From positions 5,022,001 to 5,086,000 of the forward strand of contig NZ_CP016948.1 in the NCBI RefSeq assembly GCF_001642805.2: DNA of 64,000 nucleotides, in the 5' to 3' direction. The position numbers and the translations under genes were made by a program. This DNA comes from Serratia surfactantfaciens. Lineage in GTDB: Bacteria > Pseudomonadota > Gammaproteobacteria > Enterobacterales > Enterobacteriaceae. This document shows positions 1 through 8,588 of this stretch, piece after piece (position 1 is the stretch's first letter; each line of letters starts with the position of its first letter). The notes under the pieces are model-generated. The model saw only the letters and a program-made list of their open reading frames with translations. It searched no databases and was not told where the DNA came from.

Positions 1-45
1 GCCACCGCTGACGTACTGCTCTTCATATTGACTAAGTACTTTCAT
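1..45 (-). CDS. Double-glycine leader peptide precursor, 5' end only
   Basis: Only the first 15 codons lie in the window; the gene continues off the left edge. Reading leftward from the ATG at 45 the residues are MKVLSQYEEQYVSGG. An AAGGA ribosome site (52-56) sits 6 nt before this ATG, whereas the in-frame ATG at 51 is too close to it. The peptide matches the double-glycine leader consensus recognised by C39-peptidase ABC exporters: L at -12, S at -11, E at -8, V at -4 and GG at -2/-1 counted from the presumed cleavage point. Such leaders precede class II microcins and bacteriocins. The mature region is not visible, so the product class is inferred from the leader alone. Start and leader are well supported; function is tentative. 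Confidence 0.6.
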   Translation of the reverse strand, partial: MKVLSQYEEQYVSGG

Positions 46-127
46 ATACATTCCTTATAAATAAAAGGGTGACTTAGTGGGTTTAATTAACACCGAGAAT
101 AACGCTGTGGCGCTACTCCACTTTAAA

Positions 128-155
128 AATATAACAGCTTATAATCTGTTGGCAA
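128..155 (-). promoter_or_regulatory. Putative sigma-70 promoter of the double-glycine peptide gene, with overlapping dyad
   Basis: On the minus strand TTGCCA (155-150) and TATATT (133-128) are separated by 16 nt, giving a start near 121 and a leader of about 75 nt. An inverted repeat AACAG-N8-CTGTT (133-150) fills the spacer, which is a position where a bound regulator would block polymerase. Seen by eye only. Confidence 0.35.
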
Positions 156-600
156 TAATATATCCAATGAGGAATATTGTTTGGTTATATATGCGAACAT
201 TTATTTTCTGTCGATATTTTTATGACAGATATTGAGAATATTCTTGGTTAAAAAGGGCGATATCACTGGAAACGCCGCTGGAAAACTCATCATGCCTTAT
301 TGTGGATGGGCTGAGGCGATTTCTCTAAGGGGGGCTTTTTTCCGCCTTTGCCGCGCAGCCCGCTGTGGCTGTCACTATTTTCACATTTCAGGCTCTGCTA
401 CCGGTCAGGGAGTACGTCCGTATTGTGATTATTCCATTAAAAACTATAACTAATTAATAAGTTATATCTCTTCCGTTATCTCCTGCCATTGAAAAAATTC
501 TCGCAAAAAATCCACACTGTGAAAATAAGATCACACAAGCGTAACAAAAGGTAAACAAAGCCCTCCTATATTGGCTGCTTCGCTTTTGGGAGGGAGTGTC
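156..600. other. AT-rich intergenic region upstream of exbD, no gene supported
   Basis: About 445 bp without a credible coding region; the longest plus-strand reading frame (232-453) has no ribosome site and no recognisable composition. A perfect inverted repeat ATAACT-N8-AGTTAT lies at 446-465, and a TGTGA/TCACA pair with 8-nt spacing lies near 519-536. I could not find a convincing 19-bp Fur box by eye. The exbD promoter presumably lies here but no -35/-10 pair stands out. Confidence 0.3.
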
Positions 601-1008
601 ATGCGTAACTGGAACGAACCGAAAAAGAATAAAGCGCACATCGAACTGATCCCGATGATCGACGTGATGATGTTCTTGTTGGTGTTTTTCGTCTTGATCA
701 GCCTGAACGTCATTCCGGCGCTCGGGTTGAAAACGCAGCTGCCGTCCGCCGGCAGTGCGCAGCAGCTGAAACCGCAGAAGAAGGCGATCATTACGCTGGG
801 GGCTGATGAGCAGCTGCAGCTGGATGGCCAGCCGATCGCGCTCGACGCGTTGGTCAACACGCTCAAGCAACAGCAGCAGGCCAACCAGACCACCACCATC
901 ATCGTCAACAGCGATAAAGGCGTGGCGGTCGAGCGGCTGGTGGCGGTCATGGACAACCTGCGCCAGGGCGGTTTCTTCTCCGTCTCCATCGCGACACGGA
1001 AGCTGTGA
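601..1008 (+). CDS. exbD: ExbD/TolR-type proton-channel subunit
   Basis: A 135-residue inner-membrane protein of the TonB-ExbB-ExbD energising complex, which uses the proton gradient to drive TonB-dependent outer-membrane transport. The short cytoplasmic N-terminus is followed by one transmembrane helix (about residues 17-40) carrying the essential membrane Asp at D21 in a PMIDVM context, then a periplasmic domain; this is the usual ExbD length and layout. The start is the ATG at 601 after GGGAGGGAGTGTC. It is the first gene of a tight operon, with 1 nt separating it from tonB. The order exbD-tonB-receptor-exbB, with exbB after the receptor, is unlike the housekeeping exbBD locus and points to a dedicated second Ton system. 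Confidence 0.85.
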   Translation: MRNWNEPKKNKAHIELIPMIDVMMFLLVFFVLISLNVIPALGLKTQLPSAGSAQQLKPQKKAIITLGADEQLQLDGQPIALDALVNTLKQQQQANQTTTIIVNSDKGVAVERLVAVMDNLRQGGFFSVSIATRKL

Positions 1009-1009
1009 C

Positions 1010-1756
1010 ATGTATCTGCTCTATCGCTCACGTCATCTTTTCAGCTGGTTGCCGGCGCTGATTGTCGCCGGTTGCCTGCTGTTCGCCAGCCAGCAGGCGG
1101 CGCTGAAGATCCAGCCGCGCTACGACGAAACCGCCATCGAACTGGCGCTGGTGGAGCCTGAACCGGCGCCTGAACCTCAACCGGAAACGCCGCCGGAGCC
1201 CCAGCCTGAACCGCCGCCGCCCGAGCCGGAGCCGATTCCCGAGCCGGTGGTGCCGGCGCCGGAACCGATCGTGGAAGCCAAGCCGGTGCCGAAACCGCAG
1301 CCGAAACCCAAACCGAAACCGGTAAAAGAGAAAGCCAAACCGGTGGAAAAGCCTAAACCGACGCCGGCGCCAGCCGCGCCGCGCGCGCTGGTCAGCAAAC
1401 CGGCGGCGCAGCCCGCGCCGGCCGCCCCTGCGGCGCCGAAGGTGAACGCGCAGGCGATTGAAAACGGCTATCTGCTGGCCTTGCGCCGCGAGCTGGAACA
1501 GCGCAAGCGCTACCCGACCGGCCGTCAGGCCTCGCTCGAGCGCCCGCAGGGCAACGTCGAGGTGTGGCTGGAGGTCGATCGCAGCGGGCGGGTGCTCTCT
1601 TCCGGCATCGCCAACAAGGCCGCCAGCATGCTGCTGAACCGCGCGGCGATGAGCAGCCTGCAAAGCATCAGTTCAGTGAAGCCATTCCCGAGCGACGCGT
1701 TCGCCGGGCAAACAACCAAAAGATTTACCGCGACGTTCAATTATCAGGCGCCTTAG
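1010..1756 (+). CDS. tonB: TonB-family energy transducer
   Basis: A 248-residue TonB-type protein linking the ExbB/ExbD motor to the outer-membrane receptor. A hydrophobic N-terminal anchor (about residues 10-27) is followed by a long Pro-rich spacer (about 45-140) of Glu-Pro repeats that change to Lys-Pro repeats, the charge pattern of classical TonB periplasm-spanning segments. A C-terminal TonB domain contains a YPTGRQ motif and ends in a beta-strand-like FTATFNYQ stretch. The ATG follows the exbD stop by 1 nt, so translation is probably coupled. The reading frame extends further upstream within exbD, but only this start gives a membrane anchor. Being next to its own receptor suggests it serves that receptor specifically; this is inference. 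Confidence 0.85.
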   Translation: MYLLYRSRHLFSWLPALIVAGCLLFASQQAALKIQPRYDETAIELALVEPEPAPEPQPETPPEPQPEPPPPEPEPIPEPVVPAPEPIVEAKPVPKPQPKPKPKPVKEKAKPVEKPKPTPAPAAPRALVSKPAAQPAPAAPAAPKVNAQAIENGYLLALRRELEQRKRYPTGRQASLERPQGNVEVWLEVDRSGRVLSSGIANKAASMLLNRAAMSSLQSISSVKPFPSDAFAGQTTKRFTATFNYQAP

Positions 1757-1795
1757 CGCAAGAGTTAATCGTTTGATTTTTAAGGGATGCACACC

Positions 1796-4039
1796 ATGAA
1801 ATCTTTCAATCGTTCTGGGATCTATCTGGCGGTGATGTCGGCGATGCTGCCGGGCGCCGCGCTGGCGGCCGACGCCACCGATGTCGGCACCATCAGCGTC
1901 AAGGGGCAGTCGCTCGGCGGCGGCATGATGGTGCAGGACGACAGCGCCAAGGCGCGCTCCACCGTCACCAAAGAAGCGATGGACAAAATGCCGTCGGCGG
2001 CCAACGCCATCGATAAGCTGAAATTCACGCCGGGTCTGAACGTCAACAGCAACGACGCCAGCGGCCTGAGCGGCGTGGACTACACCATGCGTGGCATGAA
2101 CTCGGATCAGATCGGTCTGTCGATGGACGGCATTCCAATCAACGACTCCGGCAACTACGCGGTGTACCCGAACCTGCTGGGCGACGCGGAAAACCTGGAG
2201 GAGGTGTTCGTTACCCAGGGCTCCTCCGAAGCGGACGGCCCGCACATCGGCTCCAGCGGCGGCAATATCGGCCTGGTGACGCGCCGCCCGGCGAAAGACT
2301 TCGGCGGTTTTCTCAAGCAGACGCTGGGCAGCAACAGCCTGAGCAAAACCTTCGCCCGCCTGGATACCGGCGAGTACAACGGCTTCAGCAACTGGCTCTC
2401 CTATTCGCATACCGAGGCGAAGAAATGGCGCGGCGAGGGCCGGCTGTACTCCGACAAGTTCGAGATGAATTCGCTGTACGAAGACGGCAACGGCAACAGC
2501 AGCAATCTGGTGATGAAGTACAACCGCCAGAACAACACCAACTACAACACCCTGAGCAAGGCGCAGTTCCAAAACGACGGCCGTGACACCGACTACGCCA
2601 CCACGCCGGAATACAACAGCAAAGGGCAGTTGAACAAGTACTACAAGATTGAACGCAACCCGTTCGAGAACTTTACGCTGTCGTTCACCCAGAAGCTGCA
2701 GCTGCGCGACAACCTGTCGCTGACCCTGCAGCCGTATTACTACTGGGGCAACGGCGGCAGCTTCACCGGCCAGACGGCGTCGGTGCTGTCCAACACCTCT
2801 AGCAAGGCCGGGCAGTACGATCTCAGCAATCTGAAGTCCAACACCTATTACCGCCCGTCGTGGACCCAGACCTGGCGACCGGGCATCACCACCAAACTGA
2901 AATGGGACATTAACGATCAGCACAGCCTGGATATCGGCTACTGGTATGAACGCGCGCGTCAGCTGCAGACCCAGCCGTTCATCAGCATCAAGGGCGACGG
3001 CAACCCGTCGCAGATTTGGGGGCAGCCGGGCGGTTCCGATCAGGTGAAAGACGCCAACGGCAATACCGTGCAGGGGCGCAACCAGTACACCATCACCCCG
3101 GCGCAGAAGGTGTGGCTGCAGGACACCTGGTTCGCCACGCCGGACTGGACCTTCGTCGGCGGCCTGGCCTATCAGTACGTGGAGCGTAAAGGGGACAACC
3201 GCGGTAGCCTGTACAACGTGCCGGAGAAGCGCAAAGCCACCTATCATGAATTCCTGCCGAACTTCAGTGCCAGCTATAAGGTGAACCAGGAAAACCAGGT
3301 GTTCTATAACCTGACGCGCAACATGCGCACGCCACCGAACTACGTGCTGTACAACGTCGGCGATTCGCTCAGCACCAAGCCGGAGCTGAGCTGGAACCAC
3401 GAGCTGGGCTGGCGTTTCCAACAGGAAGACATGCTGCTGAGTGCCACGCTGTTCTACATGCGCTACAGCGATCGCCAGATCTCCACCACCAACTCGTCGG
3501 GCGACTACGAGATGATGAACATCGGCAACGTGGAGAACAAAGGGCTGGAGCTGGAGTGGAGCGGCCAGCTGCCGCATAACTTCAACTACTACACCTCTTA
3601 TACCTATACCCAATCGAAGCAGAAGAGCGACATCGTCAGCAACGGCGGGCTGCCGCTGCCGACCTCCGGCAAAGAGGTGCCGAACGTGCCGAAAAACCTG
3701 CTCAACATGACGCTGGGTTATGACGACGGGCTGTATTACGGCAGCGTCAGCGGCAAGTACGTCAGCGCGTTCTACGGCGACTTGACCAACGACGAGAAGA
3801 TCGGCGGCCGCACGGTGTTCGATCTGGCGGCGGGGGTGCATCTGCCGGTGGACAAAAAAATCGTCAAAAGCGCCGCGCTGCGCTTTGGCATCAGCAACCT
3901 GTTTGACAAGGAATACCTGACCTCGGTGCGCACCACCACCTTCAACGCGGCGCCTTACGGCGGCGTGAAGGCCAGCACCCCGTATTACAACGTCGGCGAA
4001 GAACGCACCTTCAGCGTCTCGCTGGAAGCCACCTTTTAA
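1796..4039 (+). CDS. TonB-dependent outer-membrane receptor
   Basis: A 747-residue TonB-dependent transporter. It has a Sec signal peptide (residues 1-24, ending ALA before ADATDVG), a GTISV TonB-box-like segment just after it, a plug domain with the VDYTMRGM and GSSEADGPHIGSSGG segments, and a 22-strand-barrel type C-terminal region ending in Phe. The start at 1796 is preferred over the ATG at 1787 because AAGGG (1782-1786) is 9 nt from the former and abuts the latter. The substrate cannot be read from the sequence. Iron-siderophore or heme uptake would be the default guess, but no Fur box or siderophore gene is adjacent, and the neighbouring phosphodiesterase-fold enzyme allows other ligands. 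Confidence 0.85.
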   Translation: MKSFNRSGIYLAVMSAMLPGAALAADATDVGTISVKGQSLGGGMMVQDDSAKARSTVTKEAMDKMPSAANAIDKLKFTPGLNVNSNDASGLSGVDYTMRGMNSDQIGLSMDGIPINDSGNYAVYPNLLGDAENLEEVFVTQGSSEADGPHIGSSGGNIGLVTRRPAKDFGGFLKQTLGSNSLSKTFARLDTGEYNGFSNWLSYSHTEAKKWRGEGRLYSDKFEMNSLYEDGNGNSSNLVMKYNRQNNTNYNTLSKAQFQNDGRDTDYATTPEYNSKGQLNKYYKIERNPFENFTLSFTQKLQLRDNLSLTLQPYYYWGNGGSFTGQTASVLSNTSSKAGQYDLSNLKSNTYYRPSWTQTWRPGITTKLKWDINDQHSLDIGYWYERARQLQTQPFISIKGDGNPSQIWGQPGGSDQVKDANGNTVQGRNQYTITPAQKVWLQDTWFATPDWTFVGGLAYQYVERKGDNRGSLYNVPEKRKATYHEFLPNFSASYKVNQENQVFYNLTRNMRTPPNYVLYNVGDSLSTKPELSWNHELGWRFQQEDMLLSATLFYMRYSDRQISTTNSSGDYEMMNIGNVENKGLELEWSGQLPHNFNYYTSYTYTQSKQKSDIVSNGGLPLPTSGKEVPNVPKNLLNMTLGYDDGLYYGSVSGKYVSAFYGDLTNDEKIGGRTVFDLAAGVHLPVDKKIVKSAALRFGISNLFDKEYLTSVRTTTFNAAPYGGVKASTPYYNVGEERTFSVSLEATF

Positions 4040-4085
4040 CTGAACGCCCTGCCGCCTGCCGGGCGGCGGGGCAGAGGAGCCCTGT

Positions 4086-4736
4086 ATGGACGCCAATCTG
4101 TTGCACGACATTATTTTCTACGTGATGTACGCCGCGCTGGCGATCGCGCTGGTGATCATCATCGAACGCACGCTGTACTTCGCCTATACCCAGCGCCAGG
4201 CGCGCCGGCTGGAGCAGGCGCTGACGCCGGACGTGCGCCGCGCGGCCGATCTGCCGGACGAGCTGACCCAGCGCAACAGCCTGCCGATGGCGGTGATCGC
4301 GCCGGTGCTGGCGCAGAAACACCGCGCCGGCGATCGCGAGGCGATCGGCGATCTGATCGACGCCCAGTATCTGCTGAGCAAGCCGCCGATGGCGCGCGGC
4401 CTGTGGCTGCTGGAAACCGTGGTCACCGCCGCGCCGTTGCTGGGGCTGCTGGGCACGGTGATGGGGATCATCGAAACCTTCAAGGCGCTGGCCGCCTCGG
4501 GCGTCTCCGAGCCGAGCCTGGTGTCGGCCGGGATGGGCACCGCGCTGTACGCCACAGGTCTCGGTATCGCCATCGCGCTGCTGTGCCTGGTGGCCAACAA
4601 CTTCCTGCAGAGCCGCATGGAGCGCATCAACGAGCTGCTGAAGGTGCTGCTGATCCGCGCCGGTCAACCGGCCAGCCGCCCGGAGAGCGGCAGCGGTGAA
4701 CAATGGGTTGACAGCGGGGCGCCGCGCTATGCCTAA
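4086..4736 (+). CDS. exbB: ExbB/TolQ-type proton-channel subunit
   Basis: A 216-residue MotA/TolQ/ExbB-family inner-membrane protein that forms the proton channel with ExbD. One N-terminal helix (about residues 7-27) precedes a cytoplasmic loop. The two following helices contain the family pattern: LLETVVTAAPLLGLLGTVMGII, then GMGTALYATGLGIAIALLCLV. GAGGAG-like bases precede the ATG. Its stop overlaps the start of the next gene by 8 nt. The placement of exbB after the receptor, separated from exbD by tonB and the receptor, is unusual and implies that all five genes are expressed as one unit. Confidence 0.85.
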   Translation: MDANLLHDIIFYVMYAALAIALVIIIERTLYFAYTQRQARRLEQALTPDVRRAADLPDELTQRNSLPMAVIAPVLAQKHRAGDREAIGDLIDAQYLLSKPPMARGLWLLETVVTAAPLLGLLGTVMGIIETFKALAASGVSEPSLVSAGMGTALYATGLGIAIALLCLVANNFLQSRMERINELLKVLLIRAGQPASRPESGSGEQWVDSGAPRYA

Positions 4737-5979
4737 TGGCCATCCAACACGGCGGCCGTTCGGCCGCCTTTATACGGCATTGTGGGGCGGTTGTTTGTTG
4801 ATGTTGAGCCAGAGCGCTGCGGCGCGTTTTGCGATTCCCGGTTATGAGCTGGTGTATACCGCACCGGTAGAAACTGCGCTGCAGGCCGACGACCTGCGCA
4901 ACACCGCCGAGGTGTGGCGCGAGATGTTCGACGCGGCGAAAACCCGCATCGATCTGGGGCAGTTTTACGTGGCGAATCAGGACGGCTCCTTGCTGGACGG
5001 CGTGCTGCAGCGCCTGAAGGCGGCCGGTGAGCGCGGGGTGAAAATCCGTTTCCTGATGGAGGAGAAAGGCATCCGCAACTCCACCGCCGAGACGCTGGAA
5101 CAGCTGAAGGCGATCCCCAATCTGGAGCTGCGCATCATTCCTTACCAGAAGCTGAGTGGCGGCATCCTGCACGCCAAGTATCTGCTGGTGGACGGCGAAC
5201 AGGCGTTTGTCGGCAGCCAGAACTTCGACTGGCGCGCGCTGGAGCATATTCACGAAACCGGGCTGCGTATCAGCGACGCCAAGGTGGTGGGGCAAATTCA
5301 GGCGATCTTCGAACAGGACTGGCAGGCGCAGGCGCTGCTGGCGCAGGATAAACCGGTGCCGGCGCTGCCCGATGCGCCGCCGACCGCGCCCCCGCAGGGC
5401 GACTATCTGGTGGCCAGCCCGCGCGCCTACAACCCGGCAGGGGTGATCGACTCGCAGGCTGAGCTGCCGCGCCTGCTGGCCGGCGCCAAGCGGCGGGTGC
5501 GGGTGCAGGTGATGGATTACGCGCCGCTGTCTTTCGGTCCGGAGCGCAGTCGTCCCTTTTATGCGGTGATCGACAACGCGTTGCGCGGCGCGGCGGCGCG
5601 CGGGGTGCAGATCGAGCTGATGGTGGCCAACTGGAACACCAAAAAGCCGGACATCGCCTGGCTCAAGAGCCTGGCGCTGGTGCCGAACGTGCAGATCAAA
5701 GTGGTGACCATTCCCCCGGCCAGCAGCGGTTTCATTCCGTTTGCCCGGGTGATCCACAGCAAGCTGATGACCATCGACGATGAGATTGCCTGGGTGGGCA
5801 CCAGCAACTGGACCGGCGGCTATCTGGACAACTCGCGCAATCTGGAGCTGGTGTTGCACAATGCGACGATGAGCGGGCGGTTGGACCAGCTGTATCAACA
5901 GCTGTGGAACAGCGTCTACGCCGAGCCGTTGAAGCTGGATTACGATTACCCGACGCCCAAGCCGGGCGGCGAATCCTGA
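4729..5979 (+). CDS. Secreted phospholipase-D-superfamily phosphodiesterase/transferase
   Basis: A 416-residue PLD-superfamily protein with two HKD catalytic motifs, each of the form HxKxxxxD: HAKYLLVDGE (about residue 144) and HSKLMTIDDE (about residue 343), each followed by a GS/GT-x-N-W element. Both active-site halves are intact, so catalysis is expected. The ATG at 4729 overlaps the exbB stop. From it the N-terminus has Arg residues, a hydrophobic run and an SAAA-R processing site, i.e. an exported protein. A GTG at 4696 would only add a hydrophilic extension inside exbB. The family cleaves or transfers phosphodiesters (phospholipids, cardiolipin, nucleic acids); which substrate applies here is unknown. 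Operon position suggests it prepares or processes the ligand of the receptor. Confidence 0.8.
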   Translation: MPNGHPTRRPFGRLYTALWGGCLLMLSQSAAARFAIPGYELVYTAPVETALQADDLRNTAEVWREMFDAAKTRIDLGQFYVANQDGSLLDGVLQRLKAAGERGVKIRFLMEEKGIRNSTAETLEQLKAIPNLELRIIPYQKLSGGILHAKYLLVDGEQAFVGSQNFDWRALEHIHETGLRISDAKVVGQIQAIFEQDWQAQALLAQDKPVPALPDAPPTAPPQGDYLVASPRAYNPAGVIDSQAELPRLLAGAKRRVRVQVMDYAPLSFGPERSRPFYAVIDNALRGAAARGVQIELMVANWNTKKPDIAWLKSLALVPNVQIKVVTIPPASSGFIPFARVIHSKLMTIDDEIAWVGTSNWTGGYLDNSRNLELVLHNATMSGRLDQLYQQLWNSVYAEPLKLDYDYPTPKPGGES

Positions 5980-5985
5980 TAAGCA

Positions 5986-6017
5986 GGGCGCGGTTAATCC
6001 CCGCGCCCCGTTTTTTT
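5986..6017 (+). terminator. Rho-independent terminator of the exbD–PLD operon
   Basis: Stem GGGCGCGG (5986-5993) pairs with CCGCGCCC (6001-6008), followed within 2 nt by a run of seven T (6011-6017). It lies 7 nt after the PLD stop and overlaps the 3' end of the convergent peptidase gene. Confidence 0.85.
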
Positions 6018-7125
6018 ATCGCCGCCAGCCGGCCTTCTCCAGCGCCGTCACCAGCTGTTCGGCGCTCAGCCCTTCCGCCCGATGGCCGTTGCCGCTGACG
6101 CTATTGGCCGCCAGCAGCGCATTGACGATCGCTTCCTCTACCGCTTCCGCCGCCGCGGCGAACAGCGCCGAAATATAGTCGTTGTTCACCATGCGCAGCG
6201 GCGTGGTGAAAGCGCCTTTATTGGCGTAGTCGGCGGGCGGCAAGCCGTCGTTTCCGGTGGCGAAGGCGATAAAGATATCGCCGCTCGAATCTTCGGTGCC
6301 GCCGCCGGTGCGGGCGATGCCGATGCTGGCGCGCTGCGCCAGGCGCGCGCACTGGTGCGGCAACAGCGGCGCGTCGGTCGCCAGCGCCACGACGATGGAG
6401 CCCATGCCGGGATGCGGCAGCTGCGGCGTGAACGGCGAGGGGATATGCCCCAGATGGCGGCCCACCGGGTAACCGCCCACCAGCAGCGACTCGCGCTTGC
6501 CGTGGTTGGCCTGCACGATGGCGCCCACCGTCCAGCCGCCCTGATCGGCGGGCAGGCGGCGCGACGCGGTGCCGCTGCCGCCTTTGAATTCATGGCAGAT
6601 CATGCCGCTGCCGCCGCCGACCGCGCCTTCCTGCGGCAAGCCGCCCCGGGCCGCCTGCTGCGCCTGGCGCACGTGCTCGGCCTTGACGTGAAAGCCGTTG
6701 ATGTCGTTGAGCAGGCCATCGAAGGTTTCCATCACCACCGGCATATTCCAGTACACCGCGTGGTCGCCCGCGGGCAGCGTTTCGCGTTCCAGCGCGATCA
6801 GCGCATCGCGCACCACGCCCACGCTGTGGGTGTTGGTGAAGGCGATCGGGCTGGTCAGCAGGCCCGCTTCGCGTACCCATTCCAGGCCGGTGGCGTCGCC
6901 GTTGCCGTTCAACACGTGCACGCCGGCGAAGCAGGGCGCGTGGCGGGCGGAGCCGGGGCGCGGTTCGATCACCGTCACGCCGGTGCGCACGCTGCGCCCG
7001 TCCGCCAAATCGGCATGAATGCTGGCATGGCCGACGCGCACGCCGGGCACGTCGGTGATGGCGTTCAGCGGGCCGGGCGTGCCCTGGCCGATGGTGATGC
7101 CCAGATCCTGAGCGCGCTGCGTCAT
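6016..7125 (-). CDS. S58-family aminopeptidase (DmpA/BapA type)
   Basis: A 369-residue N-terminal-nucleophile hydrolase of peptidase family S58. These precursors self-cleave at a Gly-Ser bond, and the new N-terminal Ser is the nucleophile. The site is visible as PGMGSIVVALATDAPL, with G242-S243 the predicted scissile bond. The GGGSGMICHEFKGG segment (about 170-183) and the TDVPGVRVGH N-terminal signature are also typical. Family members include L-aminopeptidase/D-esterase DmpA and beta-peptidyl aminopeptidases that release N-terminal beta-amino acids such as beta-alanine. The ATG at 7125 has an AGAAGGAG site inside the end of the upstream permease gene, with 2 nt between the genes. Context (beta-alanine-type aminotransferase and semialdehyde dehydrogenase upstream) favours beta-alanyl peptides as substrate; that part is inference. 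Confidence 0.85.
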   Translation of the reverse strand: MTQRAQDLGITIGQGTPGPLNAITDVPGVRVGHASIHADLADGRSVRTGVTVIEPRPGSARHAPCFAGVHVLNGNGDATGLEWVREAGLLTSPIAFTNTHSVGVVRDALIALERETLPAGDHAVYWNMPVVMETFDGLLNDINGFHVKAEHVRQAQQAARGGLPQEGAVGGGSGMICHEFKGGSGTASRRLPADQGGWTVGAIVQANHGKRESLLVGGYPVGRHLGHIPSPFTPQLPHPGMGSIVVALATDAPLLPHQCARLAQRASIGIARTGGGTEDSSGDIFIAFATGNDGLPPADYANKGAFTTPLRMVNNDYISALFAAAAEAVEEAIVNALLAANSVSGNGHRAEGLSAEQLVTALEKAGWRR

Positions 7126-7127
7126 GG

Positions 7128-8504
7128 TTATTCTCCTTCTATTGAGGGGGCGGCGAGGGGCGCCGTCTGGCGGCCGCGCAGATGGTTCAGCGCCAGCCCG
7201 AAGCCGACGATGCCGGCAATGATAATAAAGTCTTTCAGGCTGCTGGCGATCAAAATCGTCCACAGCACGTACAGGCAGCACAGCAGCGCCGCCAGTACCG
7301 GCAGCGGCCACAGCGGCATCAGGTAAGGATGGTGGAAGTGGCGGCGGCGGCGGCTGATCAGCGCCGCGATCGCCATGATGATGTACACCAGCAGCAGCAG
7401 GATCACGGTGAAGGAGGTCAGCGATTCGAGATCGGAGCAAAACGCCAGCAGCGCCGACGGCACGCCGAACAGCAGGGTGGCGATCCAGGGTGTACCGAAG
7501 CGCGGATGGATGATTTTCAGCGCCCGGTTGAACGCCGGCAGCCAGAAACCGTCGCGCCCGCTGGCGAACATCATGCGGCTGAATTGCGCCACGATGGCGA
7601 TGATGGCGTTGAACACCGACAAGTAAATCGCGCCACTCACTATCCGCGCCAGCGTCGGGCCGCCGAGCTGGGTGACCACATAGCCGACCGGGTCGGCCTG
7701 TTTGGCCATCTCCGTCAGCGACGGCGAGCCGATCAGCAGGGCGGTGAACGGCACCAGTTCCACCAGCACCACGATGACCAGCGTCAGCATGATCGCCATC
7801 GCCATCGGTCTGCCCTGTTCGCGCATGTCCTCCGCCATGTACACCGCCGCGCCGTAGCCGTTGTAGGAGAACAGCGCGACCCCGACCATCGCGACGATCA
7901 GCGGCAGCGACACCGGCGCCAGGCTGCCATGCGCATCCAGCATCACCGGCGCGGTGAGGATCTCCGTGCTCTGATGCGGGTGGCTGAAGCCGAGCCAGGC
8001 GATCAGCGCCAGCACCGCTACTTCCACCACCAGGAAAGCGCCGGTCAGCAGGGCGTTGGCCTTGATGTTGAAAATGGCGCAGATGCCGCCGACCAGCACG
8101 GTGAGCATGCCGGCGGTCGAGGCGTCGAATTGGGTGCCCAGCGCGGTGTTCAGGTAGGGCACCGCGCCGGTGGCCAGCACCGCCGGCACGAACAGCGAGG
8201 CGCTGAGGATAAACAGGTAGGTCTGCAGCCCGCACAGGGTGCCGAACAGGCGTTTGATGATGCTGTATTCGCCGCCGGCGCTGGGGTGTGCGGCGCCGAG
8301 CTCGGCATAGCACAGCGCGATGGTGGCGGCGACGCAGGCGGCGATCAGGAACGACAGAAAGGCGCCACTGCCGGCGCTGGCGATCGCCAGCGGGGCGATG
8401 ACGAAGATCGAACTGGCCGGCGTCACGCCGGACGCGGTGATCATCACCACGTCGAGGACGCTGAGATTGCCTTTGAAGGTGTGTTCAGGGGCGGACTCTT
8501 GCAT
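7128..8504 (-). CDS. APC-superfamily amino-acid permease
   Basis: A 458-residue polytopic inner-membrane transporter of the amino acid-polyamine-organocation superfamily with about 12 hydrophobic segments. The first helix region carries the unwound-helix pattern ITASGVTPASSIFV where such carriers bind the substrate's amino and carboxyl groups, and AELGAAHPSAGGEY is the conserved helix 2-3 motif. The start at 8504 is chosen because GGAGTC lies 7 nt upstream on the coding strand, whereas the ATG at 8519 lacks one. It is encoded between the semialdehyde dehydrogenase and the aminopeptidase, so it likely imports the amino acid or small peptide that the module degrades. Confidence 0.85.
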   Translation of the reverse strand: MQESAPEHTFKGNLSVLDVVMITASGVTPASSIFVIAPLAIASAGSGAFLSFLIAACVAATIALCYAELGAAHPSAGGEYSIIKRLFGTLCGLQTYLFILSASLFVPAVLATGAVPYLNTALGTQFDASTAGMLTVLVGGICAIFNIKANALLTGAFLVVEVAVLALIAWLGFSHPHQSTEILTAPVMLDAHGSLAPVSLPLIVAMVGVALFSYNGYGAAVYMAEDMREQGRPMAMAIMLTLVIVVLVELVPFTALLIGSPSLTEMAKQADPVGYVVTQLGGPTLARIVSGAIYLSVFNAIIAIVAQFSRMMFASGRDGFWLPAFNRALKIIHPRFGTPWIATLLFGVPSALLAFCSDLESLTSFTVILLLLVYIIMAIAALISRRRRHFHHPYLMPLWPLPVLAALLCCLYVLWTILIASSLKDFIIIAGIVGFGLALNHLRGRQTAPLAAPSIEGE

Positions 8505-8588
8505 GGTTAACGACTCCATTAACGTGTGAGTGAGTTATTGTTTTGCTGCACAGGCTGTACGCAGGAATCAAATGGAGCGCGCGAAATG

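Noticed and set aside
232..453. 73-codon plus-strand frame upstream of exbD
   Set aside because: No ribosome site, Cys/Arg-rich odd composition and no recognisable feature; treated as chance.
519..536. TGTGA...TCACA pair resembling a CRP site upstream of exbD
   Set aside because: Spacer is 8 nt instead of the required 6, so it does not fit CRP.
1140..1430. Low-complexity CCG/GAA-rich repeats
   Set aside because: They encode the Glu-Pro and Lys-Pro spacer of TonB, so they are functional coding sequence and not a DNA repeat element.
1673..4111. 812-codon open frame on the minus strand across the receptor gene
   Set aside because: Shadow of the receptor gene caused by high GC at third positions: His/Arg/Val-rich translation without motifs, while the plus strand has signal peptide, plug and barrel features.
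6082..7326. 414-codon plus-strand frame opposite the S58 peptidase
   Set aside because: Shadow frame rich in His/Arg/Gly with no ribosome site or motif; the minus strand has the intact peptidase with its self-cleavage site.
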